From: Syngnathus acus
Lineage: Eukaryota > Chordata > Actinopteri > Syngnathiformes > Syngnathidae
Direction of reading: 5' to 3'
NCBI RefSeq assembly: GCF_901709675.1
Contig: NC_051089.1
Coordinates: forward strand, 6,631,476-6,695,475
DNA: 64,000 nt
Shown: one piece after another, positions 36,063-47,800 of the stretch
Position numbering within the stretch: the stretch's first letter is position 1
Layout of the letters: the number at the start of each line of letters is the position of its first letter
Made by a program: the position numbers and the translations under genes
Notes under the pieces: model-generated
Told to the model about the DNA's origin: nothing
Databases searched by the model: none
Seen by the model: only the letters and a program-made list of their open reading frames with translations

Positions 36063-38605
36063 TCATCCATTTTGTGCTGCTGTGACCTGCATTGCTCCCA
36101 AGTCGTCATCTTCCTCCAGGCTGCGCTTACGGCTTCCTGTTTCAAGAAAAGACAGGACAGCTTCGTTGAACCAATGTCAAACACCATTCAATGACAATCA
36201 CATTCATTGCTTGTACGGACCTGGCATGCCCGCTTGTAAGAAGGAGCGGCCCAGCTGCATTGGTGACATCATCTTAATGGTCAGTTTGGCGAGGTAGATT
36301 GCTTCATATTCCTGCAAAACAAAACGTGCTCCAGCACATCTTTGTAAGGCTCAACGTGTCACTTGTTAAACAACTGAAGCTCACCTGAAGCTGATGCACA
36401 AATCCCATGTTGGGGTTAATGCAGAACCTCCTCTCCTGGATGTGGCTGAATGCATCCCTAGAGTGAGCGCACAGGTGAGAAGAGCAGCATGGTGGGTACG
36501 AGCTAGCCGCCTAGGACCGCATGAATAGCCCCGAAGCACTCGTGGTGCATCATTGTGATTTCTTCAGATCATTTGAAAATGTTAAAATGGAGTACAAAGA
36601 CTCACCTGTATTTCATTCCAAATGTTTCCATCAGGTAGGCAATCACTAAGGCAGCACTGAAATTGGAAAAAAGTTGACATGTGCTTCGCTCCATCTATAA
36701 TTATGCTTTCCCCATGTGGCTGTTCTGTGACCTTGTTCATTTTGGTTCAAAATGATTAGTTCAAAGTTAGTCTCATTGCAGAGGAACTTTTTTTTCATAA
36801 CTGGACAAAAAAAATCTAATCAACAACATACAAGCCATATAGAATTGCAAACGGTGTACAACTTCATGCTGTCAAATGAGATTGCAAAACAGAAAAAAAT
36901 AAATAAAAAACCTGAAAACAGTACCTTCTTGAGATCCCTGCATTACCGTGAACCAGTACCTTTCCTAAAAGGGAAAACCAAACCAAACTCAATTTTTTAA
37001 GTTTGTGCTGTGACTTTACAATGTGATCTCACCTCCAGTTGCTAAACAGCCATCAATAAATTCTTTTGTCTGCAGACAGAAAACAAATCATACATAAATA
37101 CGTGATGTCACCTAAACGTTATCATAAAGGTATGAAAAGCGTTCAAACTCACCATGGGAAAAAATCTTATGATATTCTCCACTGGATTGTCTGCAATATC
37201 TAGCACAAGGTATCTGCACCAAAAAAAACCAAAACCAAGAGTCAGATAGGGACAAGACACTACTGTATGAATTCACCATTCTTACCTAAATGTATGAGGG
37301 AAGTTAGGTTTAATAAAATTGGCTTCGATGTCTTGGCGCACACAGACAACATGCGTGATGCCTTGTCGCTCCAAAGGCTGCAGCTACACCACAACATAAT
37401 TGATTACTAAACATTCATTTTATCAACATGTGCCACTGTGTAATAATACATTACCTTGCTTTTCATGGCAGCAGAATAAGGACCTAAAAACAGTCCGGGT
37501 AATATTTCCTATAAAAAACAAAACAAAACAAGAGACGGGCGCCATTTTGTGAATAATCTAAGCACCTCAATCTATTGTGCAACATTACCAAATAAAGTGT
37601 CCAGTGATTGAAATAAGGTATATATTGACAGTGGTGTAAGTTAAGATGGTAACAACTATCTGCACAACACAGACTGGTGCTCAGCTAAAGACATATGTAT
37701 CACGAAGTCTAAAATATAATAATATAGCTAATAGAAAATTGATACATTTGTAGGTTGTGAAGTGATGACAAACAGGCCAGCATCCAATGTTTCCCGTTGG
37801 GAACATTTGCTTACTCTTATTATCTTATTATCTGCTCCTCTTATTTATTGGGTTATTGGTTTATTATTTATTCATCGCTCATTTTATTTATTTATTATTT
37901 ATTGTTTGTGCCTTCTTGTTTTTATTTTGTGTCGTCTACTTGTATGTCTCGTCACCGTGGGATAGGGGAAACGGAATTTCGGTTTCTTTGTGTGTCTTGA
38001 CATATGAAGGGATTGACAATAAAGCTGACTTTGACTTTACAGGTCTACCTTGGAGATTCCACAGCAAATAAAACCTACGACTTTCAGTCATATTATAGTT
38101 AACACATTTGTTCAGAAACTGCAAGAAGGCTGCTGTCAAATAGTACATCCTAAATCCTGTATTTCAGTACCTACTCCTGAGAATTTGTTTTTAAAAAGGC
38201 CATTTTGACAACACGTTTAATGACATGTATTGTCGAGATGAACATACCTGCATTTCGCGTCTCATTGGATAAGCCCAGTCCTGCAAAAACATATTTAAAA
38301 TGAAAACGTTGAAGTTTGAGCCACAATTAAACTACAACTACGTTATGTGGCGAATGCTAACATGCTAGGAGTGTTTTCTTTGATTCAGACTTTTAGGTAA
38401 ATTTGACAATAATTCATGTTTCCTCTGACAATATTAGTCTCTCGTGACAAAACTAAAGGAATAGTGATCACCAAAAACGACACATTTGTACACAGGGTGT
38501 AGTTAGCGGCGGCTAGCTAAGGTGAGCTAGCCGTCCAGAACCAACCAGGAGCTCCTCCTTGGTGGCGGGCAGAGACGGGAACTGGAGCTTCATCTCCTCG
38601 TCCAT
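36063..38605 (-). CDS. styx: STYX pseudophosphatase
   Basis: Catalytically dead dual-specificity phosphatase fold that binds phosphoproteins; mammalian STYX anchors ERK1/2 and blocks FBXW7. Coding exons: 38546-38605, 38248-38280, 37455-37508, 37286-37383, 37153-37213, 37033-37069, 36924-36963, 36606-36656, 36385-36457, 36221-36311, 36063-36136. Phases agree; 223 residues, as in human. The start MDEEMKLQFPSLP aligns with human MEDVKLEFPSLP. Blocks WAYPMRREMQEILPGLFLGP and NFIKPNF are conserved. The signature loop reads VHGNAGISRSA: glycine (residue 121) replaces the catalytic cysteine of HCX5R, as in all STYX proteins, so loss of activity is ancestral, not new damage. The C-terminus ends AAQNG. 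The exon 1 donor is weak (GTTGGT). An upstream in-frame ATG at 38722 would add 39 residues. Human STYX also neighbours GNPNAT1. Confidence 0.95.
37781..38043 (+). mobile_element. LINE 3' tail in styx intron 2
   Basis: An AT-rich block is followed by CACCGTGGGATAGGGGAAAC, GGAATTTCGGTTTCTTTGTG and TTGACAATAAAGCTGACTTT. This is a widespread fish non-LTR retrotransposon 3' end that normally finishes in (TTTGAC)n. It is antisense to styx. The family is not assigned. Confidence 0.65.
38502..38532. promoter_or_regulatory. GCTAGC cluster in styx intron 1
   Basis: GTTAGC, GGCTAGCTAA and GAGCTAGCC follow one another within about 31 bp, starting 14 bp after the first donor. This is the same motif class and location as in the other three multi-exon genes. 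Confidence 0.5.
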
Positions 38606-38681
38606 TCCGCTGAGGCGTTCGGCCACGTTCGCCGGGCCTGGCTCGTCGCAACCCAATTTAGCTCTTATCTCACGGGCGGGG

Positions 38682-38735
38682 TTAGCTGGACAGTCGATGT
38701 AGTTCGTCGCCAGCCTGCACATGCATGTCCGCCAT
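38682..38735 (-). CDS. Upstream ORF of styx
   Basis: A 17-codon ORF, MADMHVQAGDELHRLSS, starts in a strong context (AGCATGG) upstream of the styx start and ends before it in another frame. If the transcript begins further upstream it could lower styx translation. The transcription start is unknown, so this is tentative. Confidence 0.3.
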   Translation of the reverse strand: MADMHVQAGDELHRLSS

Positions 38736-38763
38736 GCTGTTCCCCCCGTGACACTCCGAGGGA

Positions 38764-38773
38764 GTCACGTGAC
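38764..38773. promoter_or_regulatory. Palindromic E-box GTCACGTGAC in styx promoter
   Basis: An exact 10-bp palindrome matching USF and TFEB/TFE3 (CLEAR) sites, about 160 bp upstream of the styx start codon. Confidence 0.5.
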
Positions 38774-39428
38774 CAAGCGGCCGACAGCGGCGTGGGTGGC
38801 GAAATAAATAAAGCAAGCAACAGTGACACCTAGAGGAAAATGTAGGAGGTGCACGGGGTGACACCCAAATTTAGAATTGGCCGATGATGTGGAACAGGAA
38901 GTTTAGAACGTTTGAGTGCCCCCTGTGTCTCACTCAAGGTTGGTGATTTTAATTAATATCATTAAAAATTGCCAAACCCCATGCAAATCCTGCTAACATG
39001 CGCAAATGGGAGAATATAACTTTATTCTAACAAGCAGATTACATCAAATTTGGCATAAAACAATACTGAGGAGGTTGTTGTTTATTTTTTATTGAAGGGA
39101 TTTAGTAATGACGCACTGATTCATGGGCCCTTAATTGTGTTTACTGCTTTATTTTTTTGGGAGGGCCTTCGTCCCCTTGCTGCTCATGAGGAGTCCTGCC
39201 TCATTAAGGACGCAGACCATTGAACATCAGACCACTTATGAGTCAGGTCTCTTCGCAAAAGTACACCCAGGGAAGAAATCCTGATTAACCTGACTGATTT
39301 AGGTTCGTAAAAAAATATTTAATCGCCACATGCTCATCTCCCCTAGCATCCTTTCACATGCACACTACTTGCAAGAGATGCAATCTGACGTCGGTCTAGT
39401 CACCTCAATTGCTCAGATTCTTCTTTGT

Positions 39429-39627
39429 GGTCAGGTAACATGTTTGTGTTGCCTGGCACAGATGACGGTTTCTCATAATGTAACTTTACACCTGAAATGC
39501 AATTGTTGCTATCCACCAGGAACACAAATGTGGATAGATTGAATTACTCCTGGTCACGTAATATGCTTTGTTGCCAGGCAGAGTTCATAGATTCCTTCAT
39601 AATGTAACTTTACACATAATATACAAT
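39429..39627. repeat. Diverged two-copy duplication, period about 122 bp
   Basis: The first unit runs GGTCAGGTAACATG.. GTTGCCTGGCA.. CATAATGTAACTTTACAC; the second runs GGTCACGTAATATG.. GTTGCCAGGCA.. CATAATGTAACTTTACAC. The units begin at 39429 and 39551. Confidence 0.85.
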
Positions 39628-40110
39628 CCACCCATCTCGTCTATCTGTCCGTCCATCTGTCCATGAATACATAAAACATTCCTTACAGATATTTACAAGA
39701 TATTTACAGATGCTATGTTCTCTGCTTTTACTTTTGCTTTACTCTTTTCAAATATTATGAACGCCCCTCCCCTGAAAAATGTCAACCGGGGATACGAGTT
39801 GCCTCGTAAACAAACAATATGTGATGTGATCAGTCTTGACTTGCTATGAAAAACGCAGCTTTTTGGGAATGCAAAATCTCTGTTTGATCCCTCCCCGCTG
39901 CTGTCCAAAAACCAAAGCAAGCATGGGGAGATCACTCAAGCTCCTCGCAGTCAGCTCCCAGTGGGCCGCTAAATTCAAACCCAGATCAAATCTCCAACAT
40001 TTCTGGAGGTGATATCACACGCTCATCTTCACTCCACCGCAAATGCGCTCATTTAATCATGACACACACTCCCCGTGAATAGTTCATAGCAGCGCCAAAG
40101 CAAAGTCGAG

Positions 40111-40168
40111 TGAAGACGGAATCAAACCGTGCGCCTCTAAACTGTGAGGCGGTTGTGCTCCATTATGC
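40111..40168 (-). mobile_element. SINE head-like fragment
   Basis: GGAATCAAACCGTGCGCCTC and AACTGTGAGGCGGTTGTGCT match the reverse complement of a tRNA-like head repeat common in fish (GAACTGTGAGGC..GTGCTAACC). It is only a short degraded piece. Confidence 0.45.
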
Positions 40169-41957
40169 TAATTATTTGGGAAAAAAAAAGTTTTGACTTT
40201 GAGCAAATCATTTTCAACTCCATTCTGTGTGATATGATTCAATTTCCACAAGCTGACATTTTATCAGAAATGCTGGTAATGAGCTTCAGCCAGACAGAAG
40301 ACACTGAGTCAATAATATATCAACATTGTGTCAGCTGTAGCAACGCTTTAGGAATTTTAAGGACGTTCAAGTAAAAACCACCGCAAATTGCCTGTTTAAA
40401 AACAAGCAATTCAACATTGAGTAATCGAGTGGAGCGTTAATTGTCGCTTTTGTTGGAGCCTTTCTTTCAGTTTCCACGGAGATTCCTCCTTCGCTGTGTA
40501 AAAGGAGAGTGTGAAGCTCATTTAGGATGCGAATTTAATGATGATCGGCATTAACCTTCAGGAGAACACACATTTCCAAGATGCTGGTTCCAGTTTTTGC
40601 AAGCAGGACTCTCACATTTTTTTTTTTAATTTATCCGGAATGTGTGGCTTCCCCGTAGAATCACAACTAAAGGCATGCATCAGTCAAGGTCAATCTAAAT
40701 AAATTGGCATGGCTCAGTTCCCATAAAATGCAGCTGCTCCACAGACCATTTTATTTTTCCTGATCAATCCGAAGAGATGAAATTGAGGTTTTACAATAAA
40801 TATCTGTGAAATTGTCCTGGGAATTCTGTGTTTGTGTCACATTTGGTTAAAAAAACAAGACTATTATTTTTATTTTTTTAAAAGGCAAACTAATCACACA
40901 TTAAAACAGAATACATGTCACAAATTGAAAAGATTTACTAGAACGGGAGCAAACCTAAAACTTGGAACGGCGCTAAAAGAGGTATCGCGCCGAGCGGTGA
41001 AGACTTGCGAATGTTAGCAAACATATAGTAGAGAATGTTTTTTTTTTTGGGTTGAGGTCTCAAAAGACTCCAAAGATGTTCACCAGACATTCGCAAACAG
41101 TTTTAATGATTCCATTTTTTTTACAATTTTCTTTTTGTTCACACACTCCTTGTCTCACCTCTCTACTTTTGTCCAGGTGGACATTTTATTTAGAGCTCTC
41201 CCCCTCGTTTCCAATCCTCTGGAGGTCTTATTAACAGACACACAATCCTCATGTTTTATTGCCTATGATAAAACCTCACCACCGATCTCTCATTACTGAG
41301 GGGCTCTTTGGAAATGAGCCCTACATACAACATCAGATGAATATCGCCTGTAATAGGGCAAAAAGTTAAAGGCACTTTCAGAATCAAAGTCGAGTCCCCT
41401 TTGCATGAATAAGCCATTAGGTTGGGGTGCATTATGGGAAATTTAACATGTCTGCAGAAACGTCGTCTTCAGACATTACAAGCTTTCCACGTGCAGACGT
41501 GTTCATGCACATGAATATCCGCCGTCAGAAGAGACGAGACGCGATGCATTATTCAAGCGCCTGCGTTTGAAATGTTTCCCCAAATGTCTTTCATGGTGGA
41601 TTTCAGTCACAGTCTGTCTTTTACTTCTCTGGGGTCCAACTAACATACTTGGTCCCCGCAGGACACTCACGTGATAAATATAGTTAGTGATCCTCCACTG
41701 AGCTTTCAGACTGCAATTCCAACCCCTGATGATTTGTAATTTGGTCATACATAAAATAACATTCCACTTAGTGATGCACTTGGACTTTCTTTTCTGTTTT
41801 AGGGTCGGCTTGCTAAATGTGACCTTGCTTCATCACTCATCATCATCACTCTTGTCGTGTTTTGCCGTTTATAACGTGCCAGAATCTTTTGATGATATTG
41901 TGGACTGCCGATAATACAATTTGAAAATTCCTAGAGAAATGTTGTTGATTTCCCGAT

Positions 41958-42185
41958 TACCGTAATTTCCGGACTATAAGCCGATTCCTTTTGCTTTGTT
42001 TTTTGTGATATTGTAAAAGGGTTTGTTTTGGAAATACAGGTGATTGAAATTAGGAGATTTCATTTAAAACACTTGCGGTTTATAGTCCGGTGCGGCGTAT
42101 AAATAAATTAAAAAAGGATTTTTCCCCAATTTTAGCTGGTGCGGTTTATATTCAGGTGCGGCTCATAGTACGGAAATTACGGTAA
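41958..42185. mobile_element. MITE with ACCGTAATTTCCG inverted repeats
   Basis: The left end TACCGTAATTTCCGGACTAT and the right end, inverted, TACCGTAATTTCCGTACTAT, are near-identical terminal repeats ending in TA, about 227 bp apart. Inner copies of GCGGTTTATAGTCCGGTGCG repeat the subterminal sequence. TA at both borders suggests the Tc1/mariner/pogo group. No ORF. Confidence 0.85.
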
Positions 42186-42779
42186 TTGATGGAATAATCG
42201 AGAGGAGAATCGAGTCTATACAGATTAATTTGTGACAGCCCTTTTCTACACAACATTTTTCGAGACGCCACCATGTGGAAAATGTTATGCTACTCGCAGT
42301 CGCGCTTTTGACACCCAGACTTTTCCTGGTGAGAGGGTTCGACACCCCCACTTTTCCTGCTGTCTCCTTCTTCCTCCACTTCATTGACAGCCATTTTGGA
42401 GCGCTCACAGCTTGAAAACGCTTCAGTGGTTTGACGCTCACATTTTTTCCCGGCGAATGGTATCCACACCTACATTTTACCTGCTGTTACTGTGCCCCGC
42501 CCCTCAACTACATCCCTCACACCTTCACAGCTTTCCTCGCCTCTGACGCCCATATTTGCGGCGCCCGTTCATCCTCAAATGAATCCGAGCTCACAGACCC
42601 TGCCCTCGTCGATGCTCCGTCGTCTCCCCTCATTATCAGCCACTTGTCCGCGCAGCTGCTCCTCTTTTACTAATTAACTTCTCAGCGTAAAGGGGGCACT
42701 TAGGCTAACGGGCGCTGCCAAATTCTTGCTAAGTAACGATTAGAGCGAATTAAAGTCAACCTGTTCCAAGTGGCTGCAA

Positions 42780-43100
42780 ATATTTGTGCAATTAGCTCAA
42801 CTCATCAGGGAATTTAAATACCATTTTTAGTTTATTTACTCAAATGCAAATGGTGACTATAGGCTGGAGGCCTTTATTTCTCCAAAATGTAATGCATTTT
42901 TAAAATAAGATAGCAGGTGTTGACATTTAAATCATATTTAACAGCAATTCTGCCTCTAATGACAATTGGCACGAATAAAACGTGACTTAAACATTGCTCG
43001 CACATATAATTAAAGTCTTTTAATTAAATAATTAATTTTCTATTCGAAAATTAGAGCATTTATGCCAATCAATTGAATGAATTCTGTCTGACTTTGGAGG
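42780..43100. promoter_or_regulatory. AT-rich, homeodomain-site-rich block (possible enhancer)
   Basis: This repeat-free stretch contains an exact octamer ATGCAAAT, several TAATTA/TTAATT sites, ATTTAAAT and TGACATTTAAATCA. It looks like a conserved noncoding element, but conservation cannot be seen from one sequence. Confidence 0.25.
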
Positions 43101-44767
43101 TTCCGCCGTAATTGGATAAAAGTTGCGTAGCGGAGTGTTTAATATCCGTAGACGACGACAGACTGTTTTATTCCACTGTTTATGTTCCGCCTGCTTCGGC
43201 CTGCTGTCAGACGGCTGCGAGGAAAGCAGTGATGCAGCAAATCATTAACACGCTTTGACACACTGCTCTCGGCGAAGGCTCGCTTTCCAAGCTTTGACTG
43301 ACAAGTGGAGCGCCCGGGTCTCAGACTGGCGATACTCCCGTCTTTTTTTCCTGTGTGTGTATCGCACCCTTTTGCTGTTTTGTTCTTGCTCGGCTTGGCT
43401 CCTGCTCCTGTTTTGCTACAGCGGGACGCCGCCAAAGAACACAGTGAGAGCTGCGAGTGCCCTTCTACAAACAAACCCACGCTCCCTCTGGCCTTCCCTG
43501 CTTCCCCTCTTCTTTCTTTTTTTTCTCTGCAGGTATCTTTGACGTTTTTCTTGCGCTTTCTTCCTCCTAACATTTGTTTTTGAGATACAAAACAATTCAT
43601 CATGATTACAAGGTGCATAAAAAGAGTAATGTAATATTTGTGAATCCGGAAGCTCTGACTAATAAAATAAATCAATCAAACTCCAGGCTTTAATTAGTCC
43701 TGTAGGCTCGGCACAATAAAAATGGAGAACCTGAGGACTTAATTAGATGTGTTGTGCCTATTTAGTGTCGCCCACTTGTGCGCCGCCACCTGAGATTCAC
43801 TTGATTGCTGGAATAATGGAAGAGGCGTGCAGTTTTGCCACGACTGCTTGTTTTTTATTCCGGCAAGTGTCTTGAGGTCACATCTTGCTAGTGCTGGCCT
43901 TGATGAATGATTATCACATGCATCAACCCAAAAATTGCTCAGGAAGATGGACAGAAAATGAGAACGTGAAAGTAAATCACAATTTTTTTGTCCGCTTAAG
44001 CACAATCGTGAAAACCTTTGACCCCCTTTCTAACTTGATATATTCAACACTGATGGGATATTTGTTTGTTTGCATTTGTATTCAGATGTCACTAGTGGAC
44101 AATCACAACACTATTGCGAGATAAATTGTACAATCAGTGCAGTTGCTTGGTCACTGGCGCGCTTGTAATCAGAGGCCTGATGAAGCTTCAGGAGAGGACT
44201 CTTGTAATGAAATCTCGTTGCCAAGAGTCTGTTTGCGTCGCTTCTCAGTGGGAGCGAAGGAGGCCGCCTACTCGCTCGGTGGAACATCTTTGTAGTTCGT
44301 GAAGCTATCAAGTGTGAGCGAAAATGTCCTAATCAGTGAAATCGTTGTCATCGCCCCTCTTTCAGGTCACAAACCAGATCATGATATGAAGCCAAACATA
44401 CTCAGTTAAGAAATAACAAGAAATAACATACTTGACTTTCCACAGGATAACAGATGATGCCACAATGCATCATCATTCTTTGGCCCCGCCCCTCCATGTG
44501 TGTTTGCCAATCAGCCTCCAGTTCCTCTTCAAACTTGTTGGATTGTTCATATAGGTCGCTTACGTTCAGCAATGCATTCTGGGATGTTTCTTTTTTCTCA
44601 ACTTGCTTTATTATAGCATTTTCAAAATGTTTTGACAGCTTGCTAGCTGATCTACAACTTACTGTTACTGTGTTTGGAGGAATCGACCCATACACGATGT
44701 CCAAGGTTGATTTTTCAGCGGAAATCTCGATATTGTTTACTACCTGGTGTTAAAGACATGCTCTGTG

Positions 44768-44845
44768 ACACAGCTCCAGATGAAAGCTTACAAATCACTG
44801 GAGGCTTACAACAATTTTTGTCAAAAGGATAGATACAGAGTGTAA
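44768..44845 (+). mobile_element. Decayed transposon-type protein fragment
   Basis: Plus-strand translation from 44768 gives TQLQMKAYKSLEAYNNFCQ. MKAYKSLEAYNYF-like segments occur in repetitive uncharacterised fish proteins that I associate with mobile elements. The frame closes at TAA soon after, and the upstream 44.45-44.75 kb reading frames on both strands are not recognised. Weak evidence. Confidence 0.3.
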
Positions 44846-47800
44846 ACTTCAAAATCTTATCCGAAGAAACCGGTTAGGTTTTTGTACGGGTAAGTAAACC
44901 ATCATGTGGCTATGAAGTTTGTGAACTTTTTCAGCTGTTGTCAACTTGACTGCTGCCTTTGGCTTGTCATGTTGGTAAGGCACCTCAAAAACCTGCAAAA
45001 ATGTCACTTGACTTATTTGCTACATAATGAACATGAGCATCTCTCAGTGTAGGCCAGAGGCAAAGCAACATCCTCAGCTTCCTCAGCGTTTATCACCTCT
45101 TCTGAAAGAAACATTCAACATTTAAGATATGTTGTTAGTCCCTTGGGGAACTTTACTCGCTGAACTTCACGTCTGCAAAAGCATTGATGAAATTGGAATG
45201 TTTCCAAACAACATCCTCATATAAATGCCTTGGAGACTGCCAGCAAATGGGCCCAGATGTTGATTGCGTGGTACATAATTGGACCTTCATCAACCTTGAT
45301 GCTACTGTGGAAGCTTGACGAGGAAGGAAATGAAAGAGCCACAAAACAGGTTTCAGATGAAGATTTCATTTGAATGAGATTATTTCCTTTCGAAAAAATG
45401 TTTCCTTATTAAAAGCATGTACCATTTGCAGCGGTTGCCCAATTCGCTAAACGTTTGCGCCTCTAATTCCTCCACACCACCAACAACCACCCGCAAGCTG
45501 CCGTGCGACATCCTCCACAATTAGCACGATAGCATCCACCTTAACGAGAAGACTGCTTGCCAGCAACACACACTAATGATAATTGAAATCACGGCAATCA
45601 TTGCTGCTATGCTCTTCCCTCTCGTTTGCATTCTCTGCATGCCTCATCTTTTCCCTCACTATGCCTCTATAATACAAAAGTCCCCCATGGCGTTATGTTT
45701 TTGAGTGCAATTGTCGTTTGAGATTGTTGTTCAAAGTCTTCGAGCAAAAAAATCATGATTTTCAGCAACGTGAAGCCAACGTTAGCCTCCCCTCGCCGCA
45801 CTGTATTCATTCCCGTCTCCATCTTCCGTTCCTTTCCCTAATCATTTATTATGACTTCCCCCGACACAAACTGCCAGACGGGCAGCAAATCAACATCTCT
45901 TTAACGTTAGCACCACTTAACTTCTATTGTGCTTATTCCGCAGCTTGTTTGGTGTTGGGAGATGGATGTGGAGTGTGATAAAGCGATACGCCGTTGCAGT
46001 GTGGAGCGCTGGCTGCTCCCGACAGCGACTTAAATCAACGTTATTGCGCCTGGCTCACCCGTCTCTTTATGAAATAGCACCATCAACTTGTTGTAACTCA
46101 GACGAATTTCCTTTGAGAGCCGACAATACGCTCGGTCATGGAGGAAATCACCGTTCGTTAACTGCTTGTTAGTCATAAATAAAAGGTTAACACGTGTAAT
46201 GCATGGTTAATTGCGCAACTTATGAGAGCCCGCGGAGGCCGAGCCATGTCGAGTTGATCATTAGAGTACAGCGCGGATGTTTTGACACTTCCAGCAAATG
46301 AGATAGTGAGAGTGACAACGCTAAATGTGAAGGAACACATGTTTCCATTAAGTATGTATGCAAGGGACAGACTGATGCTTGAGTTCTGTGTCAATGGCAT
46401 GACAGCTCGCTCTATGTATATGTTGTGTTCGGTGTGCATGTGAATGCACCAACAGATGCTCTCATAATATTATGGGAGGACAAGTTGATCACAAAGCTAA
46501 GTGTGCATGGTTGGAGTTTTTTTTTTTCTTTTGGTGTTTTCGTAGACGAAATATGAATCTGTCTACCCGAATCTCAAATCCATCCGGATCACATTACATC
46601 GCCGCGGTGTGGATAGATTCATGAGATCCACAGATATTTAAGTGGCTAGCAGTTAGCCACTTCTGTTGCCACACCGGCTAAGTGCAATGGCAATTCTACG
46701 GCCACGCACGGATGCAGCGTACTTTTCCATGTCGCCACATGAAATGTGAAAGCACCACAATTAAAGTGAATAACAACATCTGCTTTGATTGGCGGCGAAT
46801 TGAGTTGGATGTGTTCACGCCCACAGCGGCGCAAACCACTCTTTTCCTTAAACACAGTCTTTTGCATGTCTAAATGACCAACATGTGGTCTAACACACCT
46901 CAGTGCAGATTTTTTTCCACCCATATGTAAATGTCGCTATGTGCCAACTAGAAAAACTCGATAAGACCAGAAGTTTACAAATGCAGCAACACGCTAGAGA
47001 ATGCCGCAGTGATGGATGAATTTGGTCACCCCAAAGCAAGTTGAGTCGTTCCACAACATTGACAGAGAGACACAGTGATGTGTATATTGTGAATGAGAGA
47101 GACTGCTAGAGAAAGAGAAGAATGATCTGCACGTGTGTGTGAATACGGGGGAAATGTGCGTGCTCTTGCATGTGTGTGTGTGTGCAAAGTGTCAATGGCC
47201 GCCGTCCAGCGAAGTAGAGCGCAAGGCTGACAGTGATGGAGAGGTTCAACAGAGGAGGGGAGAAGGAGATAAGTGGGGCGACAAGAGCGGCGAGGACGAC
47301 AACTTAGTGCAGTCGATGACTCCGGGAAGAAGGCAGACTGAGAGACATTATCAGACAACCAGGGGGAGAGAGTGAGAGTGAGAGGTCGAGACTGGCAAGA
47401 GATCCTTGGATGATTCCATTACTTGAGAGAAGAAGTTGTTTGTCTTTGTCTGAATCCTGTAAGAAGGCCGCAGAGTACGAGTTGAGCCACCGGCCTTAAG
47501 CCTGGCCAATATGAGTCTTGCTAAAAATAACTTATAAATAAGATCAACCTGCAGTGTCAACACTAGTGAACTCAATTTTCCTTTAATCTGTTTTTTTATG
47601 AGATGATGCCAAATTATTAGACTGACCTTGCGAGGCAGTACGATCATTTCTACAAAAAGTGTCCTGTTGCAAAACTAAAAACATGTTTGGACTAATATAA
47701 AAATAAAATCCAAATATGTTACTGGTAAATAATTCATATCAAGGACTATTACAGAGAACGTTATGTGATAGCCACAATTGAATGAATTCCTCCATTGTTA

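Noticed and set aside
36924-36963. Missing catalytic cysteine in styx as a damaging mutation
   Set aside because: Glycine at this position is the defining feature of STYX, so the gene is intact.
43139-43675. 178-codon minus frame, basic and lysine-rich
   Set aside because: No recognised domain, no splice context; codon use and composition look like chance opening in a pyrimidine-rich strand.
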